A DNA stretch of 64,000 nt from Zoroaster sp. YZ-2022 (GCA_029582265.1 CM055817.1:30519067-30583066), one strand, 5' to 3'. Counted from the first letter of the stretch, positions 47,510 to 57,513 are shown. A program made the numbers and translations. The notes: generated by a model not told the origin, from the letters alone.

Positions 47510-48043
47510 CTATACAAGATTCTTCTTTAAAAAAAAATGTTTTGCTGTAATTAGCGTTGCGGAGAGCGGCGCTATCATAGCACCGTACTTGTAATATATT
47601 TCACACGCTACGGTAGAAAGCATGCTCGAAATAAATGGATCTTTTTCTAAATCTGAAATTAATTTACCTTCATCATCAATTTCAAATTGATAGCAGTATA
47701 AATCAATACGATCTAAACCTAATCCTATTAATTTAGCGTATAGCGTTAAAATAGCGCTACCTAAAGACTGTGTTATATCACGACCTAATTTAGTTTCGTA
47801 TTGCGTGTGTAGTGCGTCACGGTCTTCTACAGACAAAGCTTCAATATCGCTAACGCTATACTCTTTACCACAATGTTTTTTAGAATCTCCTCCCACTACA
47901 CATTTCAAGAGTTTATCTCTTTTTAATTTTTCTTTTAACAATATGTTATCATTTGTATCATTTTCATTTACAGACGCTAACAGCGTAGGTGGTGAGCTTA
48001 ACATGGGTTGATTTTCGTTTAATAATTTATGTACTTCTTCCAT
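47510..48043 (-). CDS. Conserved Polinton protein of unknown function
   Basis: This is an intact 177-residue frame. It has a charged N-terminal half with LKEKLKRDKLLKCVV and YSVSDIEALSVEDRDAL, then a more apolar half (SLGSAILTLYAKLIGLGL), and ends in YYKYGAMIAPLSATLITAKHFF, which may be membrane-associated. Similar proteins occur in other animal Polintons near the integrase. The start follows an AT-rich leader (tttatatatagatactttaa). No enzyme motif is visible. Confidence 0.7.
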   Translation of the reverse strand: MEEVHKLLNENQPMLSSPPTLLASVNENDTNDNILLKEKLKRDKLLKCVVGGDSKKHCGKEYSVSDIEALSVEDRDALHTQYETKLGRDITQSLGSAILTLYAKLIGLGLDRIDLYCYQFEIDDEGKLISDLEKDPFISSMLSTVACEIYYKYGAMIAPLSATLITAKHFFLKKNLV

Positions 48044-48120
48044 TTATTAAAGTATCTATATATAAAAATCAGAAAAATAAATAAAACCTATCAGTATTTA
48101 AAAATTGTTCAAGATTATAA

Positions 48121-48792
48121 TTATATTAGATATTTTACTTTTTTAGAGTGTGTATTTAAAACTTGTACTAGTTCATTTCTTTTTTCTTCAGTATTTAAAA
48201 ATTGTTTAAGATTATATATTAGATCTTGTACTTGTTCATTTCTTTTTTCTTCAGTATTTAAAAGTTGGTTAAGATTACATATTAGATCTTGTACTTGTTC
48301 ATTATTTACACTTGTAAATAGATATTTTACTTTTTCAGAGTTTATATTTAAAACTTGTACTAGATCATTTTTTTTTTCTTCAGTATTTAAAAATTGTTCA
48401 AGATTATATATTAGATCTTTTACTTTTTCAGAGTTTATATTTAAAACTTGTACTAGTTCATTTATTTATTTTTCTTCAGTATTTAACAATTGTTTAAGAA
48501 AAAATATTAGATCTTGTAATTGTTCATTATTTATACTTGTAAATAGATCTTTTACTTTTTAAGAGTTTATATTTAAAACTTGTACTAGTTTATTTATTTT
48601 TTCTTCAGTATCTAAAAGTTGGTTAAGATTACATATAAAATGATGTACTCGTTCAAAGTTTGTTTTTAAAACTTGTACTAGTTTATATATTTTTTCTTCA
48701 GTATTTAAAAGTTGGTTAAGATTACATATAAAATAATTTACTCGTTCAATATTTATACTCGTAAATAAATATTTTAATTGTTCAGTATTCAT
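48121..48792 (-). pseudogene. Helical tandem-repeat protein, two in-frame stops
   Basis: One minus-strand frame of 224 codons runs from ATG 48792 to TAA 48121. It is made of about six copies of a roughly 31-residue unit of the type EKVKDLIYNLEQFLNTEEK followed by NxLVQVLNIN. Alternate copies have a short YLFTSxNNEQVQ insert. The heptad-like leucine pattern predicts paired helices, as in an alpha-solenoid or coiled coil. In-frame TAA codons at 48559-48561 and about 48463-48465 break it. I do not recognise the family. It sits between the 177-residue gene and the ATPase. The plus-strand frame 48029-48562 is its shadow. Confidence 0.65.
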
Positions 48793-48825
48793 GTTTATAA
48801 ATATATTTTATAATATTTTAAAAAA

Positions 48826-49139
48826 AAACTACAAATGACCTACAAGTAACCTATAGGTAATTACTAGATAACCTACAAGTAACCTACAAGTAACCTATAG
48901 GTAATTACTAGATAACCTACAAGTGACCTATAAGTAACCTATAGGTAATTACTAGATAACCTACAAGTAACCTACAAGTAACCTATAGGTAATTACTAGA
49001 TAACCTACAAGTAACCTACAAGTAACCTACAAGTAACCTACAAGTAACCTATAGGTAACCTACAAGTAACCTACAAGTAACCTATAGGTAATTACTAGAT
49101 AACCTACAAGTAACCTACAAGTAACCTATAGGTAATTAC
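48826..49139. repeat. 11-bp tandem array (aacctacaagt)
   Basis: About 28 copies of aacctacaagt and aacctataggt, with recurring aattactagat units, form a super-repeat of about 44-66 bp. The array begins just upstream of the repeat-protein start and stops at the last codon of the ATPase gene. Confidence 0.95.
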
Positions 49140-50309
49140 TTAGTCGCGTATTTCATAATCGGTAGGTTGATCTGTTTTTAACATTAATTTGCAATGTTTG
49201 ACTCGTTTTAAGTTTTCATGAATTTTTCTAGTGTGGAGTGTCGTGGCCGAGCGGTATAGCACACCGAACTCAAGTTCTGGTGTTGCCAGCAGCAGGGTGT
49301 GGGTTCGAGCCCCGGTCGTGACACTTGTGTCCTTGAGCAAGGTACTTAACCATAATTGCTTCGTCCTTCGGATGGGACGTAAAGCCGTAGGTCCCGTGTG
49401 TTGTATAATGCACGTAAAGTGGATTGTCGTGCGGTCTAGCGCACTGAACTCAAGTTCTGGTGTTGCCAGCAGCAGAGTGTGGGTTCGAGCCCCGGCCGTG
49501 ACACCTGTGTCCTTGAGCAAGACACTTAACCATAATTGCTTCTCTCCACCCAGGGGTTAAATGGGTACCTGTGAAGGCAGAGATGGTTTGCTCTATATGC
49601 GCTAGAAATGGCAGCAATTGAGCTGTATACTCCCCAGGGAGCTGAGATGGTTTCAGGAATGATTTATGAGCCTTATGAGCCTTATGAGCAGGGATAATAA
49701 TATAATGCGCCTTGAGCGCCACTTAGTTGGTGGATACGTGCGCTATATAAATCTATACATTATTATTATTATTATTATTCTTAACTCTTTTGTTGGTATA
49801 ACGTCATTTTCTCGAAGGCAATCTTCAAACGAATCTCTATCTTTACAATAAAATAAACATACCCATTTGAGTTGCTCTCTAAAATCTTTTAACACGCTAT
49901 TATATTTTTGTGAAATTACCCAGCAGCTGTGATTAATGTGTCTACCGCTAAAAGCTAAGCGTACTAACTCGTTTTGAGGATATTTTGAAAAAAAATTATA
50001 TCGTAATTCTTTATTCGCGCTACAATCATCGATGATAAACAACGTTTCGTCTCCTTTAAATGTATCGCTATAAATTTGTATTGCTTCGTTTAACGAAATA
50101 TCGTTTAAATCGTTAAAGTGCACTCGGTCATCGTTATAAAACCATTTTTTTTTGGTATAAGTATCATTGTCGGCGATAGTAGGGCATAATATAACTATAT
50201 ATTCAAAATGTTTAAAATATTCTTTGTCTAATAAACTTGTAATAAATTCAGTTTTTCCACATCCTGTTTGCCCGCAAATTAATGCAACGTGTGGATTTGT
50301 TGGTAACAT
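49140..50309 (-). pseudogene. Polinton genome-packaging ATPase split by a SINE
   Basis: The frame from ATG 50309 has Walker A CGQTGCGKTEF (residues about 13-23) and Walker B ETLFIIDD (about 87-94), followed by a sensor-like stretch (SGRHINHSCWVISQKY). This places it with the FtsK-HerA-type packaging ATPases of Polintons and related viruses. After IPTKEL the frame runs into the (ATT)n tail of a SINE and stops at 49743. The expected C-terminal end (KHCKLMLKTDQPTDYEIRD and TAA at 49140-49142) is found on the other side of the SINE, about 550 bases away. The catalytic core is intact and the C-terminus is displaced. Confidence 0.88.
49230..49790 (+). mobile_element. Composite tRNA-derived SINE inside the ATPase gene
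   Basis: A first tRNA-Leu-like head (gtgtcgtggccgagcggtat, gggttcgagccccgg) with the cgtccttcggatgggacgta centre ends near 49420. A second, slightly truncated head (gtcgtgcggtctagcgcact) follows, with a different body (ccacccaggggttaaatggg) and an (ATT)n tail at about 49759-49780. The copies match SINEs at 22872-23230 and 23460-23730. Confidence 0.85.
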
Positions 50310-50334
50310 TTGTTTTTAATATTAGACGCTATTT

Positions 50335-51613
50335 TTAATAGTCAAACGTTTCAAAACGTCCATTTCTTATAACGAGTTGCGCGTCCATAATAATACAAGT
50401 ATACATGTTTAGTTCACCTGCAGTTTCTGCTTCTTTATCAATTTGGATGGTAATTCCTTCAGATAAGTTGTGTACTCGTCTTCCGCTCCCGTGTATTTTA
50501 TTGTCGGTACTCGTTCTCATATCAAAAAAATAAACCGTATCGGTTTAATAAATAATCAGCTTGTTTGACGTTAGATAAATTTAGAGCTTTAACAACTTGT
50601 ATAGCATGTTGTTTACTTGAATCACCAAAATATTTTGAAATTTCTTCCCAATGTTGATATCTATTCATTCCGTGCGCGTAGAGTTGGTTAGGAACACCTT
50701 CGATCGTAATTGAAACTTTATTAATTGTTGGATTATAAAATTTATTTGATTCTTGTACTTCGGGTTCTTTGAATAAAAACAATATTCCTTTCATACTTTT
50801 TGCAGGGGTATTTAAATTTATATTCCACGCCGTATCGCGTTTGTTTAACGGTGTTACGCTCTGTCTTAGTACGCGATCAAACAATATCGACAACCGGTTG
50901 CTGTATTGATTTTTAATCGTTCGAGCGAGTTCCGGCATATGAACGACTTCAAATTCTAAAGAAATCCCGCTTATAGTATATTTTGCATTATCATCACTAC
51001 TTTTAATTACGTTCGAAAATTTATTAAACACAAGTTCGTAAGTCAATCGATCACCGATTCCTGATTGGTAGTAAGGTTGATGATCGGTTAACAATTCAAA
51101 ATCAAGCGGAATGTAATACCTATTTTTATACGTATCCACGATAGCTTTATCTTTTCCTCCGTTACCCGCGGGAACCTTATCGCTAGCGCCTATTCTCAAT
51201 TTAGTTACGTTTGCATTTCCGATTCCTTGATACACTAAATTGCTGCGTTGATCTTTGGTTAACCATTCGTCTTTATAACAATTGAATACATCCGCATCGT
51301 CTAAAGAAAATAGTTCATTTCCTTCCATTTTAATAATTATATGTTTTACGATCGCTCTACCTATATTTTGTACTAATGTTCAATTTTCGTCACTCGTAGA
51401 AACAAGATCAATATTAAAAGCTAATCTAACCGTATTTGGAACGATAACATCATTCATTCCTAAATTTGGAAAACGAACCGTTAACAATTGATTTTCAGTA
51501 ATGGTACTCGGATTATTTGTAATAACAACTTTTTGACGTAATCCTTTTACACCTCTAGGTTCTCTTATTTTTCTGTATGGATCAAGCACATCTCCGTACG
51601 TATTATTAGCCAT
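50335..51613 (-). pseudogene. Polinton major capsid protein (double jelly-roll type), two lesions
   Basis: The region is about 425 codons: 51613-51380, 51328-50522 and 50520-50335. The first two parts share a frame and are separated by one in-frame TGA (51380-51382). The third is one base out of frame, with the shift in a T run at about 50523-50529. Features include VRFPNLGMNDVIVP near the N-terminus, RYYIPLDFELL and GVPNQLYAHGM. Size, sequence style and position directly upstream of the packaging ATPase fit the capsid gene of Polintons. It would form the icosahedral shell. The assignment rests on family resemblance, not on structure. Confidence 0.75.
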
Positions 51614-51663
51614 AGTTTTATATTTACAAACTATAAAATATTGTTATCTTTTTTAAAAATAAA
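51614..51663. promoter_or_regulatory. 50-bp divergent promoter between capsid and 147-residue gene
   Basis: The two start codons point away from each other with only 50 bases between them. The spacer has TATA-like sequence on both strands (aaactataaaatatt, and ttttaaaaataaa next to the plus-strand start). Confidence 0.5.
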
Positions 51664-52107
51664 ATGGTATCTATAGCGATGATGATTGGAGGTGCAGTAG
51701 TTAAAGCGTTAGCATTTACTGGTTCAAATTTGTTATTTAGTAGTCTACGAAATAATGACGCTGAACAAGAACGTAAAAGGCATGATTTAGCGATAGAACA
51801 ACTTTCAAAAGCTAGAGATGAATTTAGTAAAAAGCGATTAAAATATCTAGATTATTTAAACGAAAAAATACAAAAAGAATCGAGCGCTGTAAAAACGTTT
51901 AACAACATTGATGAAGCGATGAATGAATACTATAACGTAACCGGTGAACAAATAAATTTACCAAAAGATTTATACAATGAACCTCAACTAGAAGATTTTT
52001 ACGTTCCTAGCGAAGATCAAAAAACGCGTGAAATCGTATTTATCGTAATAGGCATGAGTATAGTAGGTTACGCGAGTTATAAATTGTTTAAAAAAGATAA
52101 AAAGTAA
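51664..52107 (+). CDS. Two-helix membrane protein of the Polinton
   Basis: This is an intact 147-residue protein. It has an apolar N-terminus (SIAMMIGGAVVKALAFTGSN), a long charged helix (AEQERKRHDLAIEQLSKARD) and a C-terminal membrane helix (IVFIVIGMSIVGYASYKLF) followed by a lysine tail. This layout is found in Polintons next to the capsid gene and may belong to the virion membrane or assembly. The function is unknown. It ends 7 bases before the next gene starts. Confidence 0.7.
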   Translation: MVSIAMMIGGAVVKALAFTGSNLLFSSLRNNDAEQERKRHDLAIEQLSKARDEFSKKRLKYLDYLNEKIQKESSAVKTFNNIDEAMNEYYNVTGEQINLPKDLYNEPQLEDFYVPSEDQKTREIVFIVIGMSIVGYASYKLFKKDKK

Positions 52108-52114
52108 TTATAAA

Positions 52115-53467
52115 ATGGCAACAAGAATTAGTCCTTTCATCGAAATGGATCCAATGTATAACCAACCTGAAGATGATTTTGAAGGTGAAGGTGATATTGA
52201 ATTAGATAATGATGGATATATAGATGATGAAATAAGCGAAAACAACTTGGGTGATCATGCAACGTATTTTAGTGTACCGCCTTTATCTCAAACATCTGAA
52301 GCACTTAGAGTTACAGTCGATGATTTTTATAACAGTATAGGTCATGAAAACGCTATAAAAGACTATAATAGTTTTGAAGAGAAATTAGATGAAAAAGGAA
52401 GGAGTATACTCTATTTTAAAAAAGGTGATAATAAAATACGACTAACGAATTTAGGAAAAGGACAAAAGGGTAAATTTTTAAAGTTAAGCGGTTTAAAAGG
52501 TTTAAATTTAAATGATTTATTACCATTTGGAGAAAGTGAAAAAACTATAGCTATAGTTAATGTTATAAAAGAAGCAGAAAAACCATTAGTTGACGCATCA
52601 ACACAAGTTACTCTAAGCGGCCGTAGATTACCACCTACACCAATGCAGCGCGTAGAAAAATCAGTACGAGTACAAGAAGCTATCGAAATGGTAGTGATGA
52701 CTCTTTCGAGAGATCAAGACGCTCAAACAGAATTAAATATAGAATGGCGGGAAATAGAAGCGCTCAATAACATTATGACTACGAATCGAGGTGAACAATT
52801 AGATATTTTAACTAAATTAAAAGTAGTTAACCAAAGAATCGATAATATAGAAGAAATAATTTTTGACGCAAAATAAAGAGTACTCGATGAAGATGAAATT
52901 GAAAAAGCTATTCAACAACGACGAGAACTAAAAGATAACAAAGAAGCTTTGATTGAACAAATTGATGCGCATGATTATGTTCTTCGTATTCAAATCAATA
53001 GAATTAAAGAAACGTTTCCAAACATTTTAACAAGAGATGTTACGTTGGGTGAAAGAATTAGAACTTTATTTAGAGAACAAGGTATAACGATCGTTAGTAT
53101 ATTAATGGCTTTAAGTATGAATATCGCTTTTATAGTTGAATCGATCAGTAATGCTGTAAATTCAGTTTTACCTAAACCTGCACCACCAGCACCCATACCT
53201 CCAGAACCCGCGCCACCAACACCAAAACCGCCAGATGGTGGTGGCATAAAAGAGTGGATACAAAAAACATTAAAAAATCTAGCGAGTGTATTATCTAAAC
53301 TAGGAGCGAAAGCTTTAGCCGCTTTACCGGCTATTATTGGATCGATAGTAAGTTGGTTACTTAAAACAGCTTCTAACGTAGTTACGTGGGCAGCGGAACA
53401 TTTGTGGTTAGCTTTAACGGCGGTTGGAGTACTAGGTTTAACTTATATGCAGAAAACGCTAAAATAA
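52115..53467 (+). pseudogene. Large coiled-coil/membrane protein of the Polinton, one in-frame stop
   Basis: One frame of 451 codons is broken only by TAA at 52874-52876. The first part is acidic (DDFEGEGDIELDNDGY), then contains GRSILYFKKGDNKIRLTNLG and a helical stretch ending IEWREIEALNNIMTTN. After the stop come a charged coiled coil (EALIEQIDAHDYVLR...), a membrane helix (IVSILMALSMNIAFIVESI), a proline hinge (PAPPAPIPPEPAPPTPKPP) and a long apolar C-terminus (ALAALPAIIGSIVSWLLK). Proteins of this plan are conserved in animal Polintons and I infer a virion role. Confidence 0.75.
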
Positions 53468-53552
53468 CAATTCATAAATCGTAATGCCAAGCGTAGTTAA
53501 AATCGCAAAACCAATAATTAAAGAATTTTGTTCTTCAAGATGGTTATCATCG

Positions 53553-54939
53553 CTAGAAAAAAACATCTTCTAAAGAGTCTTCTTTTATTGTGCTAACGCT
53601 AGTCGTAATTTCTAAAGAGTCTTGGGTTATTGTAGAGCTCAATACTTGATCATTAGATTCTTGCACGCTTGATACTAGTTCATCTTCAACAGCCTTTACG
53701 TCAGCGTGCTTTGCGATCAACAGTAACGGTGGTTGTGCGCTGTCGTGAAGCGAAGGTAAAATAGGAGCAACAACGGGTTCTGAATTTGTATTTAAATTTG
53801 AACCTAAAGATAAATCACTCGTTGCGATTAATAAATTATTGTTGTATCCAGCGTACGTACCTATTCGTAAATTCATATCACTCGGCATCATGTATAAATT
53901 TTCTCCGATAGCAAAGTTTAATTGTGAACGAGCGTATTGTAAAACATCTTGATATCGTTAAATAGAAGATTGTAAATCAACTGGAGAATCAATCTCAGCA
54001 TTTACTATATTTATAAATTCACGCTGCGCGTCTAAACCAGTACCACCTGCTAAAAAAAAAGTTGTTGCTTGCGCTTGAGCTGCTAAAATCGCGTAAGCGT
54101 ACGTTCTTATAGAATCGTTAATTCGTTCCGTACCGATATCTGTAAAACCTTGAGCTAATCCTAAAGACAATATAAATTTAGTCCACGCTGTTTTAACGCT
54201 ATCAGATTGTAAAATGTAACCTACTCTAATAGTGTGTTCTTTACGATTATGTATACCGTCATCAAAATCCATTCTTTTTTCACCCGATTCAAAGTTTGAG
54301 CTAAGATTGTTTAGAGGAATAGGACCAGAATTGCGATTTAAAATAGAATTGTCGTAGTTGTGTCCAGGTACTGGATCGTATCTTTTACCAATGTTTCACC
54401 ACCAATAAGCGGTACCTAATCCATCGCTGTATGCATCAACGCGTTGTTTCCAATGATCTGATGTTGAGAGGTGAAAGTCTTTACTTATTTTGTTTATACG
54501 CGCTAATGTCTATATTGTTATCAAACGCACTAAAATAATTTTGAAAAGATGTAGGGCAACTCATTTCTTTAAGTAGTCGTCTTATTTGATAATAAACGTG
54601 AAATCTAAAAAAACTACGAATCATCATGTTTGAATGATTTAAATGTTTATAACCCACCCCGCATCTCGTTGAACTACAGAACGTTACAAAATGTATTTGA
54701 TTTTGATAACAATTTAACGGATTATGATGCCAAACATTAACTACTTTTTGACTACGAACCGCTGGCAGCTTGTAGTTGCTAAAAACATTATCAAATTGCG
54801 CATTAAAAAACTCGTTCTTGTTAACGTAAATATTTATACTCGTTAAATCGCTAGCGCTAAAATTTAAAGGTGTGTTAAAATTTCCAGATTGTGGATATAA
54901 ATATGTAAAATTACTCTTGAATGCTAATGGAAACGTCAT
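53553..54939 (-). pseudogene. Conserved Polinton virion-type protein, three lesions
   Basis: Three pieces of one protein of about 460 codons are present. 54939-54481 begins TFPLAFKSNFTYLYPQSGNF and has HHNPLNCYQNQIHFVTF and SFFRFHVYYQIRRLL. About 54475-53961 has SDHWKQRVDAYSDGLGTAYW and NDSIRTYAYAILAAQAQAT. 53957-53553 has PSDMNLRIGTYAGYNNNLL. A frameshift near 54478, an in-frame TGA near 54396 and an in-frame TAA at 53958-53960 interrupt it. It resembles a large conserved non-enzymatic Polinton protein. I infer a structural role but cannot name it. Confidence 0.65.
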
Positions 54940-54975
54940 TTATTATAAAAAAAATTATAAAACTTTAATAATAAA
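54940..54975. promoter_or_regulatory. 36-bp divergent promoter
   Basis: Start codons at 54939 (minus) and 54976 (plus) are separated by only 36 AT-rich bases containing ttataaaaaaaattataaaa, a TATA-like stretch usable in both directions. Confidence 0.5.
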
Positions 54976-55657
54976 ATGTATCATACCGTTGAAGTTGAAA
55001 TTGAAAAAATGGTGGAGAAATTAAATTAAACAGCGTTATCGATAATCGCGCGGGTAATCTTGCAATTATATTACATAGCGTAAACATTTGGGTAGGATAT
55101 TACAACGTGCGTAAAAAAGAAAAAATAATCTATCGTACGACGGGTGAGGAAGATGTCGTTAAGTCTGTAGAACCGGGACTTTACAACATTATCGAAATTA
55201 TCGATATTATAACAAAAAATAAGCCTTGGATTTATTTTACTATCGATAAAACAACGGGTGTTTTATTGTTAAGTTTGACTCAAGAAAACAAATCCGTTAA
55301 ATTTTCATCCGGGTTAGCTAATTTACTCGGGTTTCACAACGAATTTCTAACTGTGGGAGAATATAGTAAAACAAATTGATGTACAACTTTTTTTAAATTT
55401 TACACATTCATTGTGATCAAATTTCTGCAACTGATAATTATTTCAACGGCATACCTTGCACCATTTTAAACGTTTTTCCCTTGCAAGGTAAATCATTCGG
55501 AGAAAGTATGTGGATGGAATATAAAAATCCATTATTAAAAAAAATCAAAGTTGGTACTTTTAACGCGTTGAGTTTTCAAATTAAAGATTCAAAAGGTAGA
55601 GACATAAATAATCATGGTTTCCCCGTTATTTTAAATATAGAAATTAAAACTTTTTAA
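54976..55657 (+). pseudogene. Candidate minor capsid (penton-like) protein, frameshifted
   Basis: Fragments in three frames read as one protein of about 225 codons. ATG 54976 opens MYHTVEVEIEK. A shift near 55003 leads to GGEIKLNSVIDNRAGNLAII and the open stretch 55107-55379 (VEPGLYNIIEIIDIITKN, then FSSGLANLLGF). A further shift leads to a beta-rich end (about 55470-55657: NPLLKKIKVGTFNALSFQIK, then HGFPVILNIEIK and TAA). The beta-rich pattern with a closing LxIEI strand suits a single jelly-roll, as in Polinton minor capsid proteins. This is inference from pattern and context. Confidence 0.5.
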
Positions 55658-55677
55658 AAATGTTAAACTATAAATAA

Positions 55678-56163
55678 ATGGCAAGTGTTTTTGGACCTAG
55701 TCGAACGAGCAGCGGTATTGCTAATGTTGCTAGAGATGAAAAAATTGTACGAGTAGGAGCATCTAGCGAAATTTATGAACATTTCGGATATTTAAACAGA
55801 GATGAAATTTTACAAACGGTACCTCTAGTCGAAAAATACAACGTCGTACTCGGATGGTGGGCCATGTCTAAACTACCCTTTTTCATGTTTAATGAAGCGC
55901 CATCGTACTGCTCGATTTTTGTACATTTTACAAAAGCGAATAATTTTACTTCATATTCATCAACGCGTGATGATTTTACGGTCGACGTTTATTATATCCC
56001 TTCTCCAGGAGGAAAAAATAATAAATTATATTTTATCAATGATGAAATGTCACATTTAAGATATGAAATGTGTTTTAGAATACGAAATGTTCATAAAGTT
56101 TTTGTTGAGGCAACCTTTTTCGGCGCGCTAAATTCTAAAATCTGTTATAATATAAAACTTTAA
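55678..56163 (+). CDS. Polinton accessory protein, paralogue 1
   Basis: This is an intact 161-residue protein. It starts MASVFGPSRTSSG and continues with a variable middle rich in aromatic residues. It ends YEMCFRIRNVHKVFVEATFF and CYNIKL. It follows a leader aaactataaataa directly before ATG. The opening nine residues, the leader and the C-terminal pattern are repeated in the gene at 56210, so the two arose by tandem duplication. No known domain was recognised. The beta-like C-terminus could be a trimeric spike or fibre type fold, which is speculative. Confidence 0.65.
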   Translation: MASVFGPSRTSSGIANVARDEKIVRVGASSEIYEHFGYLNRDEILQTVPLVEKYNVVLGWWAMSKLPFFMFNEAPSYCSIFVHFTKANNFTSYSSTRDDFTVDVYYIPSPGGKNNKLYFINDEMSHLRYEMCFRIRNVHKVFVEATFFGALNSKICYNIKL

Positions 56164-56209
56164 AGTTTACCGTTAAATTAAAATTTTATATTTTTAATAC
56201 TATAAATAA

Positions 56210-56686
56210 ATGGCAAGTATTTTTGGACCTAGTCGAATGAGTAATGACAATCCATACATCTTTCAAAAAAGTGGCTATATTGACAGTGATGAAATTATTG
56301 AAACGCAAAATATATTCAATTTTAATAATCTCTTTTTTATTCAATGGAGTACCACATCAAACTCTTGTAAACCAGGGTTTTATATCTTTACACCAATAAC
56401 ATACTATTCAACATATGTTAACATAAGTGTAGATGATATTTATTTTTCATACGTTTCAAACAATCAAATTCAACGTCGAATTAACAACAATTTATTTCTT
56501 CTAGAAGATTATTATGAAAAATTTAATTTTAATGTTAATGAAGTAAAGCATTTAGAATGTAGAATTTGCTTTAAATTAGACCACAACAGAATGTTTTTTG
56601 TGCAAACTATCTTTTTTGGTTCTCGAAAAACTGGAATCTGTTACGATATAAAAGTTAATAGTTTTCCATTAAATTATATTTTTTAA
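56210..56686 (+). CDS. Polinton accessory protein, paralogue 2
   Basis: This is an intact 158-residue protein. It starts MASIFGPSRMSN and ends ECRICFKLDHNRMFFVQTIF and CYDIKV. It mirrors the gene at 55678 in leader (tactataaataa before ATG), start and C-terminus. The middle (asparagine-, tyrosine- and serine-rich) is strongly diverged, with an alignable core GYxxxDEIxxT. The function is unknown. Confidence 0.65.
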   Translation: MASIFGPSRMSNDNPYIFQKSGYIDSDEIIETQNIFNFNNLFFIQWSTTSNSCKPGFYIFTPITYYSTYVNISVDDIYFSYVSNNQIQRRINNNLFLLEDYYEKFNFNVNEVKHLECRICFKLDHNRMFFVQTIFFGSRKTGICYDIKVNSFPLNYIF

Positions 56687-56709
56687 ATCTTTTTCTATTA
56701 ATAAAAACA

Positions 56710-57330
56710 ATGAGCGTACCTATAGAATCAGCGAATGTACTTTATCCAAATTTACCGTCTTGAGCAGATGATGTTAAAACATTTCGATTGCAAAAAATCG
56801 ATAATATTCAAAAATAATTACGAATTGAAATAAATCAACGCGAAGCAGTATATAAAAAATATAATAAAATTATCAACGCTTGTAGTATCGTAGAAACTCT
56901 TGATGAATTAGGATGTATGGGAGCAGGAGCCATTGGAATAGCCAGTATCGCCAGCGTTGTATCATCGCCTGTAGGATTTGTTTTAGAAGGTTTAGCTTTA
57001 GGGTTAGGTGGTGCGGCGATTGCTCTCAGATACGCGAAATATAAATTATCTAAAAAAGCTAAAAAACACGATGAGATACGAGTTTTAGCATTGTCTAAAC
57101 TTAACACGATCGAAAATCACGTTTCAAAAGCGATTGAAGACGGTGTTGTTACACAACATGAATTTTTACTCGTTTGTGAAGAACGAGATAAATATTCTAA
57201 AATGAAAGAAAACATCCGTAACGATACAGCTTTACCGGTAAAAACCAACGATACAGATTTACCGAGTAAAACCGACGATGTAAATGTAGAAAAACAAATT
57301 ATTATAGAAAAACTTATGAATTTAAAGTAA
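56710..57330 (+). pseudogene. Conserved Polinton membrane/helical protein, two in-frame stops
   Basis: One frame of 207 codons from ATG 56710 contains TGA at about 56761 and TAA at about 56815. The frame then stays open to 57330. The N-terminal part (NVLYPNLPS and VKTFRLQKIDNIQK) precedes charged helices and a long apolar glycine/alanine stretch (GIASIASVVSSPVGFVLEGL). A helix with KHDEIRVLALSKLNTIENH follows. The plan, a charged helix, a glycine-rich membrane hairpin and another charged helix, recurs in Polintons of other animals. The role is unknown. Confidence 0.7.
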
Positions 57331-57351
57331 ACTTAGCTGTAAATAAATCTT

Positions 57352-57406
57352 ATTACGCTCCGCGTCAGCGTAATCAAAAACCCGCTTTGCAAGTAACAGA
57401 GCGGGT
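57352..57406. terminator. Two hairpins between convergent Polinton genes
   Basis: ATTACGCT (57352-57359) pairs with AGCGTAAT (57367-57374). ACCCGCT (57380-57386) pairs with AGCGGGT (57400-57406). They lie just beyond the 3-prime end of the gene at 56710 and before the end of the PCNA-like gene. They may mark transcript ends or limit read-through. Confidence 0.45.
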
Positions 57407-57513
57407 AAAAACGTCAAATAGACCTCCCCCATACGCCCCAACGATGTAAACGCTGTAATTTTAATTTTTAATTGTTTTAACAATATTTTTTAGTGAGTTT
57501 TTTTTTGTGATAT

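Noticed and set aside
48029..48562. 177-codon plus-strand frame rich in Phe, Ser and Cys
   Set aside because: It is the antisense shadow of the minus-strand helical repeat gene at 48121-48792, whose units are much more protein-like.
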